Below, piece after piece: positions 34,893 through 43,636 of a DNA stretch of 64,000 bases (the first letter of the stretch is position 1; each line of letters opens with the position of its first letter). Source of the stretch: an uncultured Bacteroidota bacterium. Lineage in GTDB: Bacteria > Bacteroidota > Bacteroidia > Flavobacteriales > BACL11. The stretch spans positions 84,380 to 148,379 of the forward strand of contig CACIJW010000002.1 in NCBI GenBank assembly GCA_902587125.1, given 5' to 3'. Made by a program: the position numbers and the translations under genes. The notes under the pieces are model-generated. The model searched no databases. It saw only the letters and a list, made by a program, of their open reading frames with translations, and had not been told where the DNA came from.

Positions 34893-35889
34893 TATTTTCT
34901 ATCTTTTTTACAATTTCTGGAAGTCTTTTAAATAAGACATTTGATCTTTGAAATTTCTTTAAATCGTAAGCAAACAATGAGCTCTGAACTACGCTATCAC
35001 TTTTAATGTTAGAGCCAACTCCACTGTGCCCTGCAATCTTTACATTATCTCCAATAATAAGATGACCAGCTATAGAAGAATTTCCACCAATCAAACATGA
35101 TTTTCCGATTTTTGTGGAGCCAGCAATAGCAACATTTCCGGCAATCATTGTATAGCTTCCAATTTCAACATTATGTCCAATTTGCACTAAGTTATCAATC
35201 TTAACATAATCTGAGATTACAGTTGAGTCAAATGTTGATCTATCAATGCACGTATTTGCACCAATCTCTACATGCTTACCAGTAATCACATTTCCTATGT
35301 GTTTTACTTTTTGTAAAGTTTTGTTTTCAAAAGCAAATCCAAATCCATCACTTCCAATCACTGCATTACTGTGTATAATATTATTCTCACCAATTACACT
35401 ATTGTCATAAATTTTAACTCCAGGATAGATTACAGAATTGTCTCCAATTGTAACATTTTTACCTATATGGCAATTTGAAAGAATTTTTACGTTATCTCCG
35501 ATTTTTGAGTTTGAATTAATTTTTACGAAAGAGTCAATAAAGCAATTTTTACCTTTTACAAAATTTTCAGTAGTTTCATGTTTAAGATTAATTTCATAAT
35601 TTTTGTTTTTTGACATAATCAAGTCAATTATTGTATTTGTCGCAATTGTGATATCTTTTACAAAAATGAAATTTAAATCAAGACTATCAACTTTATTTTT
35701 CAAGCTATTACTAACTAAAAAAGCAGCTGCCTTACTTTGTTTTAAGTCATTGAAATATTTTAAGTCTGAAAAAAACGAGATTTCATTTTCTTTTGCGGAC
35801 TTTAATGAACTAATTCTGGTAATTTTTAAGCAAATTTTTTTTGAAAAAACTCCATTGACTTTTTCACATATTTCATTAATGTCATACAT
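34858..35889 (-). CDS. lpxD: UDP-3-O-acylglucosamine N-acyltransferase LpxD
   Basis: The 343-residue protein has an N-terminal uridine-binding domain (about 1-100, with ISFFSDLKYFNDLKQSKAAAF) and a hexapeptide-repeat helix. The active region reads GSDGFGFAFENKTLQKVKHIGNV (about 182-204), IGANTCIDRSTFDSTVI and KIDNLVQIGHNVEIG (catalytic His). It adds the second acyl chain in lipid A synthesis. The ATG at 35889 is preferred to a GTG six bases upstream. It overlaps lpxC by 35 bp. Confidence 0.95.
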   Translation of the reverse strand: MYDINEICEKVNGVFSKKICLKITRISSLKSAKENEISFFSDLKYFNDLKQSKAAAFLVSNSLKNKVDSLDLNFIFVKDITIATNTIIDLIMSKNKNYEINLKHETTENFVKGKNCFIDSFVKINSNSKIGDNVKILSNCHIGKNVTIGDNSVIYPGVKIYDNSVIGENNIIHSNAVIGSDGFGFAFENKTLQKVKHIGNVITGKHVEIGANTCIDRSTFDSTVISDYVKIDNLVQIGHNVEIGSYTMIAGNVAIAGSTKIGKSCLIGGNSSIAGHLIIGDNVKIAGHSGVGSNIKSDSVVQSSLFAYDLKKFQRSNVLFKRLPEIVKKIENIEKKIESKDNQ

Positions 35890-35903
35890 AAACACAATAG
35901 TTT

Positions 35904-37109
35904 TTATTTAACATAGCAAAGAAAGTATTTTTTTTTGTTGGTTGACATGCTGAATTTTATTCGTTTGGATATTTCAGAAATATCTAATGTATCCCTATTT
36001 TTTTTAAGTATCTCAATTTTTTTTTCATATTCATCATAAAGTTTGTTAGAAATTGTGTCAGTGAAAATAAAATAACTTGAAATCTTTTCATTTACACCAT
36101 GTTTTTTTTTGAAGTTTTTTATGAGATTAGAAATTAGATCTTTATTAAATTCTTTGTCGGAAAACTCTATTTTTAGAAGTTCTCTGCTGATAAGCATTTT
36201 TGAAAGCTTTGAAAGTACAAAATCTTTGGAACACATTGATTCTTTGAGTAGTTGAACTATATCACTGTCGTCAATTTCTGCAAAGATTTTTAGTTTGTTT
36301 TGAGTTGAAAGTTTAGTAGATAATAATTCTTTGAACTTATTATTGAGTATATCATTTTTTCCACATTTTTGTAAATACTTATATCTTTTGAAAAAATTAA
36401 GTAACATCTTTTCTGCAATAACCACAGTTTTATGTAAGTATACTTGCCAGTACATAAATTGTCTTGATATTAAAAATTTTTCTATTGAATATATAGCTTT
36501 TTCTTCAGCAACTAACTGATTGCCACTAATGTTAAGCATGTTTATTAGTCTGTCTGATCCAATATTACCCTCTACGACACCAGTGTAAAAACTATCCCTT
36601 TTTATGTAGTCAAGTCTATCAATATCAAGCTGAGATGATACGAGTTGATTCAAAAATCTTTTTTTGTGATTATTTGTAAATATTTTTATGCATCCAGACA
36701 ATTTTTTTTTAAATTTTTCGTTTAAAATTTGCATGAACATAAGAGATATTTTTTCATGATTATGATCATCAATGATAACATTTTCAAGAGCATGAGAGAA
36801 TGGACCATGACCTATGTCGTGAAGCAATATTGCTAATTTCAAATCAATGGCTTCTTTCTTACTAATGAAATTACCTTTGTTGTTCAGATGAGTAATGACT
36901 TTTTGCATTAAATGTAAAGTTCCTAATGCATGTTGAAATCTAGTATGATTAGCTCCTGGATAGACTAAGTTGACTAGTCCTAGTTGGCTAATTCTTCTTA
37001 GTCTTTGAAAATATGGATGTTCTATTATCTCATGAATAATAGGTTCTTTAATGCTTATTATTCCATATATAGGGTCGTTAATGATTTTATCTTTTATATT
37101 TTTATGCAT
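35904..37109 (-). CDS. HD domain phosphohydrolase (dNTPase-like)
   Basis: The 401-residue protein opens with DPIYGIISIKEPIIHEII and HPYFQRLRRISQLGLVNLVYPGANHTRFQHALG (about 32-64, first His), then LLHDIGHGPFSHALE (about 94-108), the HD metal motif. The arrangement matches the HD superfamily group that includes SAMHD1-like and dGTPase-like enzymes. The substrate is not known. It starts 30 bases from the divergent porX start and ends 14 bases before lpxD, in line with a conserved Bacteroidota lipid A neighbourhood. Confidence 0.88.
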   Translation of the reverse strand: MHKNIKDKIINDPIYGIISIKEPIIHEIIEHPYFQRLRRISQLGLVNLVYPGANHTRFQHALGTLHLMQKVITHLNNKGNFISKKEAIDLKLAILLHDIGHGPFSHALENVIIDDHNHEKISLMFMQILNEKFKKKLSGCIKIFTNNHKKRFLNQLVSSQLDIDRLDYIKRDSFYTGVVEGNIGSDRLINMLNISGNQLVAEEKAIYSIEKFLISRQFMYWQVYLHKTVVIAEKMLLNFFKRYKYLQKCGKNDILNNKFKELLSTKLSTQNKLKIFAEIDDSDIVQLLKESMCSKDFVLSKLSKMLISRELLKIEFSDKEFNKDLISNLIKNFKKKHGVNEKISSYFIFTDTISNKLYDEYEKKIEILKKNRDTLDISEISKRIKFSMSTNKKKYFLCYVK

Positions 37110-37138
37110 TGGTAATAAAATATAAAATTAATAATAAT

Positions 37139-38686
37139 ATGGTTTCTATTCTTTGGGTTGATGATGAAATTGATTTACTAAAACCACATATTATATATTT
37201 GAATCAAAAGGGATATAATGTGCAAAGCTCTAGAAGCGGTGATGAAGCTCTTGATTTATTAAAGCTTGAAACCTTTGATTTAATTTTTTTGGATGAAAAT
37301 ATGACAGGTCTTTCTGGACTTGAAACTCTTGCTCTGATTAAAGAAAAATATCCAAGAGTGCCTGTAATAATGATAACGAAAAATGAGGAGGAAAGTATTA
37401 TGGACGAGGCTATTGGATCTAAAATATCGGATTACCTTATAAAGCCTGTAAATCCAAGGCAAATATTATTGGCCATCAAAAAAAATATTGAAACTAACCA
37501 GCTAGTAAGACAAAAAATGATTAGGAGATATCAATCAGAATTTAATAAATTAAGTCGTGATATTTCATCAAATCTCGATCATAATGAATGGAAAGACTTA
37601 TACAAGAGAATTGTTTTTTGGGAGTTAGAAATAGGTTCTTACTCTGATGTAGAGATAAGTGATATATTAGAAATGCAAAAAGTTCAAGCAAATAATCAAT
37701 TTTGTAAGTTTATTACAAAGAATTATAAATCTTGGCTTCATAATAACAACTCTCCGCTACTTTCAAATAAAGTATTTCAAACAAAAGTTTTCCCTGAAAT
37801 TGAAAAAAATAAAACACTATACTTTGTATTAATTGATAATTTGAGATATGATCAATGGAAGATGATCAGCTCGCTCGTTTCAAAAGATTTTGATGTATTA
37901 GATGATGATATTTACTACAGTATTCTTCCTACCTCTACTCAATATTCAAGAAATTCATTATTCTCAGGATTATTACCTCTTGAAATTCAGAAAAAGTTTC
38001 CAGAGTTCTGGAGAAATGATTCAGATGAGGGTGGAAAAAATATGTATGAGGAGTTATTTTTAAGAAAATTAGTAGATGAAAAATTTAATCATGACATCAA
38101 ATTATCATACAATAAGATTACTAATATTGATTTTGGTAGAAAATTCGTTAATCAAATTAATAATCTTTCAAATAATGAGTTAAATGTAATAGTTTACAAT
38201 TTTGTAGACATGCTATCTCATGCTAGAACAGATATGAAAGTAATTAAAGAACTGGCAGAAGATGATTATGCTTACAGATCATTAACACTTTCTTGGTTTG
38301 AGCATTCTCCATTGAGAGAAATATTAAGAAAAATTTCAGACCATGGAGCAAAACTCATTATCACTACTGATCATGGAACAATTAATGTTGAGAAACCAAT
38401 TAAAATCATCGGAGATAGAAATGTAAATTCTAATCTAAGATATAAACAGGGTAAAAATTTAAATTTTAAAGCTAATGAAGTCTTTGAAATTTCTGACCCA
38501 CATAGTTATTTTTTACCAAAACAAAATATCAGCTCTAAATTCATATTTAACACTGAAAAAAACTATTTTGTTTATCAAAATAACTACAATAATTTCGTAA
38601 ATTTTTATAAGAATACATATCAACATGGTGGAATTTCTATGGAAGAAATGCTTGTACCCATCATTAAGTTAAATTCGAAAAAATAA
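37139..38686 (+). CDS. porX: PorX-type response regulator with PglZ domain (T9SS regulation)
   Basis: The 515-residue protein begins with a receiver domain (ILWVDDEIDLLKPHIIYL at 4-21, phosphoacceptor Asp52 in FLDENMTG, Lys in YLIKPVNP near 102). No classical DNA-binding domain follows; instead there is a long PglZ/alkaline-phosphatase-like domain (about 200-500, with VLIDNLRYDQW, TTDHGTINV and YQHGGISMEEMLVPI). This is the layout of PorX, which with the sensor PorY and sigma SigP controls type IX secretion genes, and whose PglZ domain is a phosphodiesterase on oligonucleotides. The ATG at 37139 is chosen; a TTG 30 bases upstream overlaps the divergent gene's start. Confidence 0.93.
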   Translation: MVSILWVDDEIDLLKPHIIYLNQKGYNVQSSRSGDEALDLLKLETFDLIFLDENMTGLSGLETLALIKEKYPRVPVIMITKNEEESIMDEAIGSKISDYLIKPVNPRQILLAIKKNIETNQLVRQKMIRRYQSEFNKLSRDISSNLDHNEWKDLYKRIVFWELEIGSYSDVEISDILEMQKVQANNQFCKFITKNYKSWLHNNNSPLLSNKVFQTKVFPEIEKNKTLYFVLIDNLRYDQWKMISSLVSKDFDVLDDDIYYSILPTSTQYSRNSLFSGLLPLEIQKKFPEFWRNDSDEGGKNMYEELFLRKLVDEKFNHDIKLSYNKITNIDFGRKFVNQINNLSNNELNVIVYNFVDMLSHARTDMKVIKELAEDDYAYRSLTLSWFEHSPLREILRKISDHGAKLIITTDHGTINVEKPIKIIGDRNVNSNLRYKQGKNLNFKANEVFEISDPHSYFLPKQNISSKFIFNTEKNYFVYQNNYNNFVNFYKNTYQHGGISMEEMLVPIIKLNSKK

Positions 38687-39106
38687 ATGTCTTCTTTTAC
38701 TATAACAAATGAAAATGAACTAGTAAAAGTTGCTAAGTTCATATGTACACATCATTTACATAACAAAATATTTCTTTTTTATGGTGGGGTAGGTGCAGGC
38801 AAAACAACTTTAATAAAAAAAATTTGTGAATATTTAAAAGTTGAGGATAATGTCACAAGTCCAACTTTTTCTATAGTAAACAATTATACTTATGCCAATA
38901 ATCATACTATTAGTCATTTTGACTTTTACAGACTTGAAAGCATTGATGAAGTGTATAATATTGGAGTTTATGAATATATTGATAATTCAAAATTTTGTTT
39001 TTTTGAGTGGCCGGAAGTTGCTAATGAAATTTTTACAGATAAGTATCTTAAAATATTCATTAGAGTAAATAATTCAAAAAGAATAATTAATATTGTATCA
39101 CAATGA
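38687..39106 (+). CDS. tsaE: tRNA threonylcarbamoyladenosine biosynthesis protein TsaE
   Basis: The 139-residue P-loop ATPase has FYGGVGAGKTTLIKKIC (about 31-47), SPTFSIVNNYTY (about 59-70), HFDFYRLES (about 77-85) and FFEWPE (about 104-109). With TsaB and TsaD it makes t6A37 in tRNAs that read ANN codons. It starts directly after the porX stop and overlaps ald by 4 bp; porX-tsaE-ald is a familiar order in flavobacteria. Confidence 0.94.
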   Translation: MSSFTITNENELVKVAKFICTHHLHNKIFLFYGGVGAGKTTLIKKICEYLKVEDNVTSPTFSIVNNYTYANNHTISHFDFYRLESIDEVYNIGVYEYIDNSKFCFFEWPEVANEIFTDKYLKIFIRVNNSKRIINIVSQ

Positions 39107-40311
39107 AAAATATCTTAATTGATAAATCTATTAAATTACTTCCAGAAGAGGAAATGTTGGAGGTTAATCAAAATTTTAAATCATTAAGTATTGGTATACC
39201 AAAAGAATCCTCTCTACAAGAAAAAAGAGTTGCATTAACTCCCGAGTCAGTTGAACTATTAGTAGACAGTGGTCATAAAGTGTATGTTGAAAAAGATGCG
39301 GGTAATTTTTCAAATTTTTACAACGAAGAATACATAAAATATGGTGCTGTAATTACCGATAAAAGAGATGAGATCTACAACTGTGATTTTGTTTTAAAGA
39401 TTGAACCCCCAACAGCAAGTGAAATTAATTTTTTATCTGAAAAAAATGTTATCATTTCGGCACTTCAATTGAATATGCATAAAAAATCTTTTTTTGACTC
39501 AATAAATAAAAAAAATATCACAGCTGTGTCATTTGAATATTTGCAGGATAATGAGGGTAAAAATTCTATCGTTAGGAGCATGAGTGAAATAGCTGGAAAT
39601 ACTTCAGTCTTAATTGCCAGTGAATGCTTAAGTAATATTAATGGTGGAAAAGGAATATTACTTGGAGGTATTTCAGGAGTAATATCTACAAACGTTGTTA
39701 TTCTTGGTGCAGGAACTGTAGCTGAGTTCGCTGCAAGATCTGCCGCTGGACTAGGTGCTAATATTACCATTTTTGATAATTCAATCACAAAATTAAAGAG
39801 ATTACAAAATAATTTAAACATAAGAGTAAATACTTCAAGTTACACATCTAGGTCTCTCATAAAATCTCTCATGAGAGCTGATGTTGTTATTGGTGCATCA
39901 TCTAGTCATAACTATAAACAAAATGGAATATATGTTTCAAGTGATATGGTTAAAATGATGAAAAAAGGTTCAGTGATTGTTGATGTTAGTATTGATCAGG
40001 GAGGTTGTTTCGAGACATCAAAAATTACTAATCACAAATCACCAACCTTTGAAAAATTTGGTGTAGTTCACTATTGTGTTCCAAACATACCATCTAGAGT
40101 TTCAAGAACCGCATCAATTTCAATAAGCCAAGTTTTGACTAATTTACTGATTAAAATAGGAAAAAGTGGTGGAGTTATTAACCATATGAAAAATAATAAG
40201 GGATTTAGAAGTGGAGTCTTTTCTTATGATGGCTTTACTACGAACAAATACATTTCTGAAAAATTTGGCTTAGTTTATAAAGATTTGGGCTTGATTATGC
40301 CGAGTTTTTAG
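39103..40311 (+). CDS. ald: Alanine dehydrogenase
   Basis: The 402-residue protein has GIPKESSLQEKRVALTPESV (about 31-50), a substrate lysine region KIEPPTASEI, the NAD motif VVILGAGTVAEFAARSAAGLGA (about 203-224), VIVDVSIDQGGCFETS (about 290-305) and VPNIPSRVSRTAS near 327. This is the Bacteroidota-type alanine dehydrogenase that interconverts alanine and pyruvate with NAD. An N-terminal extension of about 30 residues relative to the classical enzyme is normal in this group. It is coupled to tsaE by ATGA. Confidence 0.9.
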   Translation: MKNILIDKSIKLLPEEEMLEVNQNFKSLSIGIPKESSLQEKRVALTPESVELLVDSGHKVYVEKDAGNFSNFYNEEYIKYGAVITDKRDEIYNCDFVLKIEPPTASEINFLSEKNVIISALQLNMHKKSFFDSINKKNITAVSFEYLQDNEGKNSIVRSMSEIAGNTSVLIASECLSNINGGKGILLGGISGVISTNVVILGAGTVAEFAARSAAGLGANITIFDNSITKLKRLQNNLNIRVNTSSYTSRSLIKSLMRADVVIGASSSHNYKQNGIYVSSDMVKMMKKGSVIVDVSIDQGGCFETSKITNHKSPTFEKFGVVHYCVPNIPSRVSRTASISISQVLTNLLIKIGKSGGVINHMKNNKGFRSGVFSYDGFTTNKYISEKFGLVYKDLGLIMPSF

Positions 40312-40692
40312 ATGATAAAAAGAATAAGATTATTTGGCTTTGGTTTTTTAGCTGGAATACTAATTCTTTCAATTGGTCCTGAAAATCGGTTAAAGAAAAC
40401 ATTTCTGAGTTATATTGACTATTTTAACATGAGTAAAAGAGTACACTATCACATTTTAAAATCTGAGATAGTTTTAGAAGATAAGCTTAAAAATAATTAT
40501 GAAATTGATGAATTAATAGAAGCTATTAAGATTTCAAAAATAAATTTTAAAAAAAGTAACACGGACTTAGGAGAATGTAAATATTATGTGCTAGAGACTA
40601 AGCTCAATCTACAAGACTCTGAAATAGACATAAAATATTGTGAAAAGGATAAAAAATCTTTTGTTTCTAAAATTGAAAAATCTTTCTATTAG
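40312..40692 (+). CDS. Conserved hypothetical protein downstream of alanine dehydrogenase
   Basis: The 126-residue protein starts with a membrane segment (LFGFGFLAGILILSIGPENR at about 7-26) and continues with a soluble, charged domain rich in Lys and Glu. Several flavobacteria carry a similar small membrane-anchored gene, sometimes listed as DUF4258, after ald. I cannot confirm that family here. It begins immediately after the ald stop, so it belongs to the porX-tsaE-ald transcript. It overlaps the converging proline dehydrogenase gene by 26 bp. Confidence 0.65.
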   Translation: MIKRIRLFGFGFLAGILILSIGPENRLKKTFLSYIDYFNMSKRVHYHILKSEIVLEDKLKNNYEIDELIEAIKISKINFKKSNTDLGECKYYVLETKLNLQDSEIDIKYCEKDKKSFVSKIEKSFY

Positions 40693-41839
40693 AAATTTCC
40701 TTTTTTAGTTGTAGTAATTCTCTATTCATTTGGCCTTTTATTGACTTATTTTCTTCTGCTCGGCGAGTGAGGTATGGTATTAGGTCTTTTACTGGGCCAT
40801 ATGGTAGATATTTCGCTACATTAAATTTATTCTCAGCTAAAGTAGAAGTAATATTATCACTCATTCCAAATAACTGTGAAAAATAAATTCTTTTGTCGGA
40901 GTTTAAGATATTATTTTGCTTAACTAAATCTATCAATAAATTGGTACTTTTTTCGTTATGAGTTGCACAACAAATGCTTACAGAGTCTAGATTCTCTACA
41001 CAAATTTTTAATGCATTATTAAAATCTTCATCAGTTTTTTCTTTTGTTTTGTTTATTAGAGATGTGTTACCATTTTTGAATGCATTATGGCTTTCTTTTT
41101 CTAAGTAAGCTCCTCTAACAAGTTTAAATCCACATTTTATTTTTTGTTTTTTGAATTTTAGAATTATTTTCTTTAAGTAATCTAATTTATCGCTTCTATA
41201 CATCTGAACTGTATTAAAAATCAGTGTTTCTTGTTTATTGTATTTAATCATCATTTCTTCAACTAAATGATCAATGATGGGTTGAATCCATGATTCTTCA
41301 GCATCTATCATTATTGGAATATTTTTTTTGGATGCATATGAACATACTTTATCAATTTTTTTATAGAGAACTTTATATTTACTTGAGGAAATATCAATCA
41401 ATTGTTGTGAGAGTTCTTTTAATATATTTATTTTCTCAATTCCAGAAAATTTAAATACTACAAATGGAATATTTTTATTCTCAGATGCAAAATCAATATT
41501 TTTTATAACCTCTTCTAAACAATTATAATGCTTAGATTCTTCATTGTTATTTTCTGAAGCATAGTCTAATATGGTGGAAATATCTTTATTATAAAGACTT
41601 TCAATTGTTTTATTACATTCATGCAAATTTTCACCTCCACAAAATTGGGAATAAATAGTTTTTTTTATTATAAATTTTATCGGAAGATGTAGTTTGAGTG
41701 CAAGTTTTGCAAAAATTATTAATGGATTTGAAATTTTTTCTATACTAATTATTTTAAAAATAAAATATGATTTCAATAATTCAAAATTTGTTTTATCCTG
41801 AAGTATCCAATTATTATTTTTACTAAAATTAATTAACAT
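40667..41839 (-). CDS. putA: Proline dehydrogenase
   Basis: The 390-residue FAD protein has the monofunctional Bacteroidota PRODH pattern: an N-terminal QFCGGENLHECNKTIE stretch, PIMIDAEESWIQPIIDHL (about 175-192), FNTVQMYRSDKLDYLKK, KLVRGAYLEKE (about 236-246), CATHNEKSTNLLIDLV, YLPYGPVKDLIPYLTRRAEEN near the C-terminus. It oxidises proline to pyrroline-5-carboxylate at the membrane. It lacks the aldehyde dehydrogenase half of bifunctional PutA, so the gene name is used loosely. Confidence 0.92.
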   Translation of the reverse strand: MLINFSKNNNWILQDKTNFELLKSYFIFKIISIEKISNPLIIFAKLALKLHLPIKFIIKKTIYSQFCGGENLHECNKTIESLYNKDISTILDYASENNNEESKHYNCLEEVIKNIDFASENKNIPFVVFKFSGIEKINILKELSQQLIDISSSKYKVLYKKIDKVCSYASKKNIPIMIDAEESWIQPIIDHLVEEMMIKYNKQETLIFNTVQMYRSDKLDYLKKIILKFKKQKIKCGFKLVRGAYLEKESHNAFKNGNTSLINKTKEKTDEDFNNALKICVENLDSVSICCATHNEKSTNLLIDLVKQNNILNSDKRIYFSQLFGMSDNITSTLAENKFNVAKYLPYGPVKDLIPYLTRRAEENKSIKGQMNRELLQLKKEISNRKIFQF

Positions 41840-41840
41840 T

Positions 41841-42482
41841 TTAATCTTTAATTTTTTGGCAAACCATTATCCCGTCCCTAATTCCAACTATTAAATTTTC
41901 TACTCTTTCATCATTTTTTACTTTGATATTAAAGTTTTTTATTGATTGAGTTTCATCATCAATGACCTTTTGAGTTACTTTTCCACTCCATAATACATTA
42001 TCAGCAACTATTAAGCCTCCATTTTTTAATTTTGGAAATAGCATGTCATAATATTTAGTATAATTTACTTTATCAGCATCAATAAAAGCTAAATCAATTT
42101 TTTCGCTGATATTTTCAATTGCCGTAGTAGCATCTTCAATAAGTAGACTTATTTTTTCTTTATATTTAGATCTATCGAAAAACTTTTTAGCTATTGATGC
42201 AAACTCTTCATCTTTTTCAATAGTAATAATCTTTCCATTTTTTTTTAGTCCCTCTGCTAAACATAAGCATGAATAGCCAGTATATGTTCCAACCTCTACG
42301 ATAATTTCAGGATTAACTAACTTACTAATCATTGATAGAAATCTTCCTTGCACATGTCCAGAAAGCATCCTTGGCAAAATTACCTTTGAATTAGTATATC
42401 TATTTAACTCTTTTAGTATTGGTGATTCCGACTGAGAAATGTTAGAAATATATTTTTGTATGTTTTCTGGTAAAAAGTCCAT
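41841..42482 (-). CDS. SAM-dependent O-methyltransferase (caffeoyl-CoA/catechol O-methyltransferase-like)
   Basis: The 213-residue protein has the class I motif EVGTYTGYSCLCLAEGL (about 61-77), the acidic motif ITIEKDEEFA, LAFIDADKVNYTKYYDMLFP (about 129-148) and ADNVLWSGKV (about 157-166), which form the metal site of this family (Asp, Asp, Asn). It transfers methyl groups to catechol-like hydroxyls; the substrate is unknown. The ATG at 42482 is preferred because the GTG at 42494 lies inside the terminator of the upstream gene. Confidence 0.88.
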   Translation of the reverse strand: MDFLPENIQKYISNISQSESPILKELNRYTNSKVILPRMLSGHVQGRFLSMISKLVNPEIIVEVGTYTGYSCLCLAEGLKKNGKIITIEKDEEFASIAKKFFDRSKYKEKISLLIEDATTAIENISEKIDLAFIDADKVNYTKYYDMLFPKLKNGGLIVADNVLWSGKVTQKVIDDETQSIKNFNIKVKNDERVENLIVGIRDGIMVCQKIKD

Positions 42483-42509
42483 AAAAAAAGTCACTCCCTA
42501 AGAGTGACT
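42483..42509 (-). terminator. Rho-independent terminator after the Cys-rich repeat gene
   Basis: The minus strand reads AGTCACTC-TTAGG-GAGTGACT followed by seven T: an 8 bp perfect stem, a 5-base loop and a U tract. It sits 40 bases after the Cys-rich gene's stop and directly before the methyltransferase ATG. Confidence 0.85.
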
Positions 42510-42548
42510 AAATTTAAAAGAATATTTAAAAATAAGAAAACTATAAAC

Positions 42549-42980
42549 TTATTTTTTAGCTATTTTTTCTTTGTTTTTTGAACTACAACATGATTCTTTT
42601 TTCTGGACGTTACTCGCAATTTTAGAACTGCAACATGATTCTTTTACTTGATCATTTTTTGCAGTTTTTGAGCTGCAACATGATTCTTTTGAAGCTGTTG
42701 TTGAGCTACAATCAGATTTCTTAATATCACAGTCTGCTTTCTTGTTAGAGGCGTAATCATTTTTTTTAGAAAAATTAAATCCAGATACTTCTTTAGCTTT
42801 ATTGTCCTTTGAACAACAACTCTTTTCGGTTTTCGAAGAACATGTATTTTCAGTTGATTTATCTGACGTAGTAATCTCAGTTTTTAAATTATCATTTGAT
42901 AAAATTTCATTAGCTGTTAGAGCAAAAGCAACAAAAAATGCAAGAGCAAATGCTACTAAAATTGATGTTTGTTTGTTCAT
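42549..42980 (-). CDS. Exported cysteine-rich protein with tandem KESCCSSK repeats
   Basis: The 143-residue protein has a hydrophobic export signal (SILVAFALAFFVAFALTANE at 6-25), then a polar Ser/Lys-rich chain with cysteine pairs. The octamer KESCCSSK repeats exactly every 15 residues at 98-105, 113-120 and 128-135; a related SCCSK lies at 54-58 and single Cys at 47, 84 and 91. There is no catalytic motif. Repeated Cys pairs suggest metal binding or redox buffering outside the cytoplasm, which is inference. It has its own promoter element and terminator and so is a single-gene unit. I do not recognise a named family. Confidence 0.75.
   Translation of the reverse strand: MNKQTSILVAFALAFFVAFALTANEILSNDNLKTEITTSDKSTENTCSSKTEKSCCSKDNKAKEVSGFNFSKKNDYASNKKADCDIKKSDCSSTTASKESCCSSKTAKNDQVKESCCSSKIASNVQKKESCCSSKNKEKIAKK
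42580..42690 (-). repeat. Three 45 bp tandem repeat units coding KESCCSSK
   Basis: A 21-base core, GAACTACAACATGATTCTTT plus T, begins at 42580 and recurs with one or two base changes at 42625 and 42670, an exact 45-base period. It is in frame with the Cys-rich gene, so changes in copy number would lengthen or shorten the protein without breaking it. Confidence 0.8.
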
Positions 42981-42996
42981 TATATAAATTTTAACA

Positions 42997-43004
42997 CAAA
43001 TATA
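42997..43004 (-). promoter_or_regulatory. Bacteroidota -7 promoter element for the Cys-rich repeat gene
   Basis: The minus strand reads TATATTTG, an exact TAnnTTTG match, 16 bases before the ATG at 42980. Confidence 0.55.
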
Positions 43005-43009
43005 AAAAA

Positions 43010-43636
43010 TTAATATTTAGCAATTATAGAAATTTTAGCTTTAACCTTTTCATTTAGCTTAACATTAATCTCAGTGCTAAGAGGAAGATATAAATCAACT
43101 CTCGAGCCAAATTTTATGAAACCAAGTTCCTCACCAGAAGTAACTCGTTCATTTCTCTTTGAATATGTAACAATTCTTCTAGCTAGAGCTCCTGCAATTT
43201 GTCTAACCAGAACACTAATTTTTGTATTTTCAATAACGACAGAACTTCTTTCATTTTTTGTTGATGACTTTGGATTCCATGCTACCAAAAATTTACCAGG
43301 GTGATACTTCGTATATACGACATTTCCATCTATGGGATAATGATTTGAATGAACATTTAATGGAGACATAAATATCGATACTAATATTTTTTTTTGTTTA
43401 AAAAACTCGGTTTCTTCAACTTCCCTAATTTGAACTATTTTGCCATCGCAAGGTGCAAAGACTACGTTTTTTGAAGTTTTAATTTTTCTATTTGGAACTC
43501 TAAAAAAGTATACTATTAGAAGTAAAGTCGATAGTAAAATAAAAGACAAATAAAAATATGGGAAAAATAATAGAATTGTTAAACTTATGATAATGAAGTT
43601 TCTAATTATTTTATATCCTTCTTTATGTATTTTCAT
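43010..43636 (-). CDS. psd: Phosphatidylserine decarboxylase (short, single-membrane-domain type)
   Basis: The 208-residue proenzyme has two N-terminal hydrophobic stretches (about 12-45), FAPCDGKIVQIREVEE (about 60-75), FMSPLNVHSNHYPIDG (about 91-106) and the self-cleavage region ELGFIKFGSRVDLYLP (about 170-185). The Gly-Ser pair there yields the pyruvoyl group. It forms phosphatidylethanolamine. The start overlaps the cdsA stop by 4 bp, so both phospholipid genes are coupled. Confidence 0.94.
   Translation of the reverse strand: MKIHKEGYKIIRNFIIISLTILLFFPYFYLSFILLSTLLLIVYFFRVPNRKIKTSKNVVFAPCDGKIVQIREVEETEFFKQKKILVSIFMSPLNVHSNHYPIDGNVVYTKYHPGKFLVAWNPKSSTKNERSSVVIENTKISVLVRQIAGALARRIVTYSKRNERVTSGEELGFIKFGSRVDLYLPLSTEINVKLNEKVKAKISIIAKY

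Noticed and set aside
42580..42690. Evenly spaced repeats considered as a CRISPR array
   Set aside because: The units are contiguous, in frame with a protein and without unique spacers; no cas gene is nearby.
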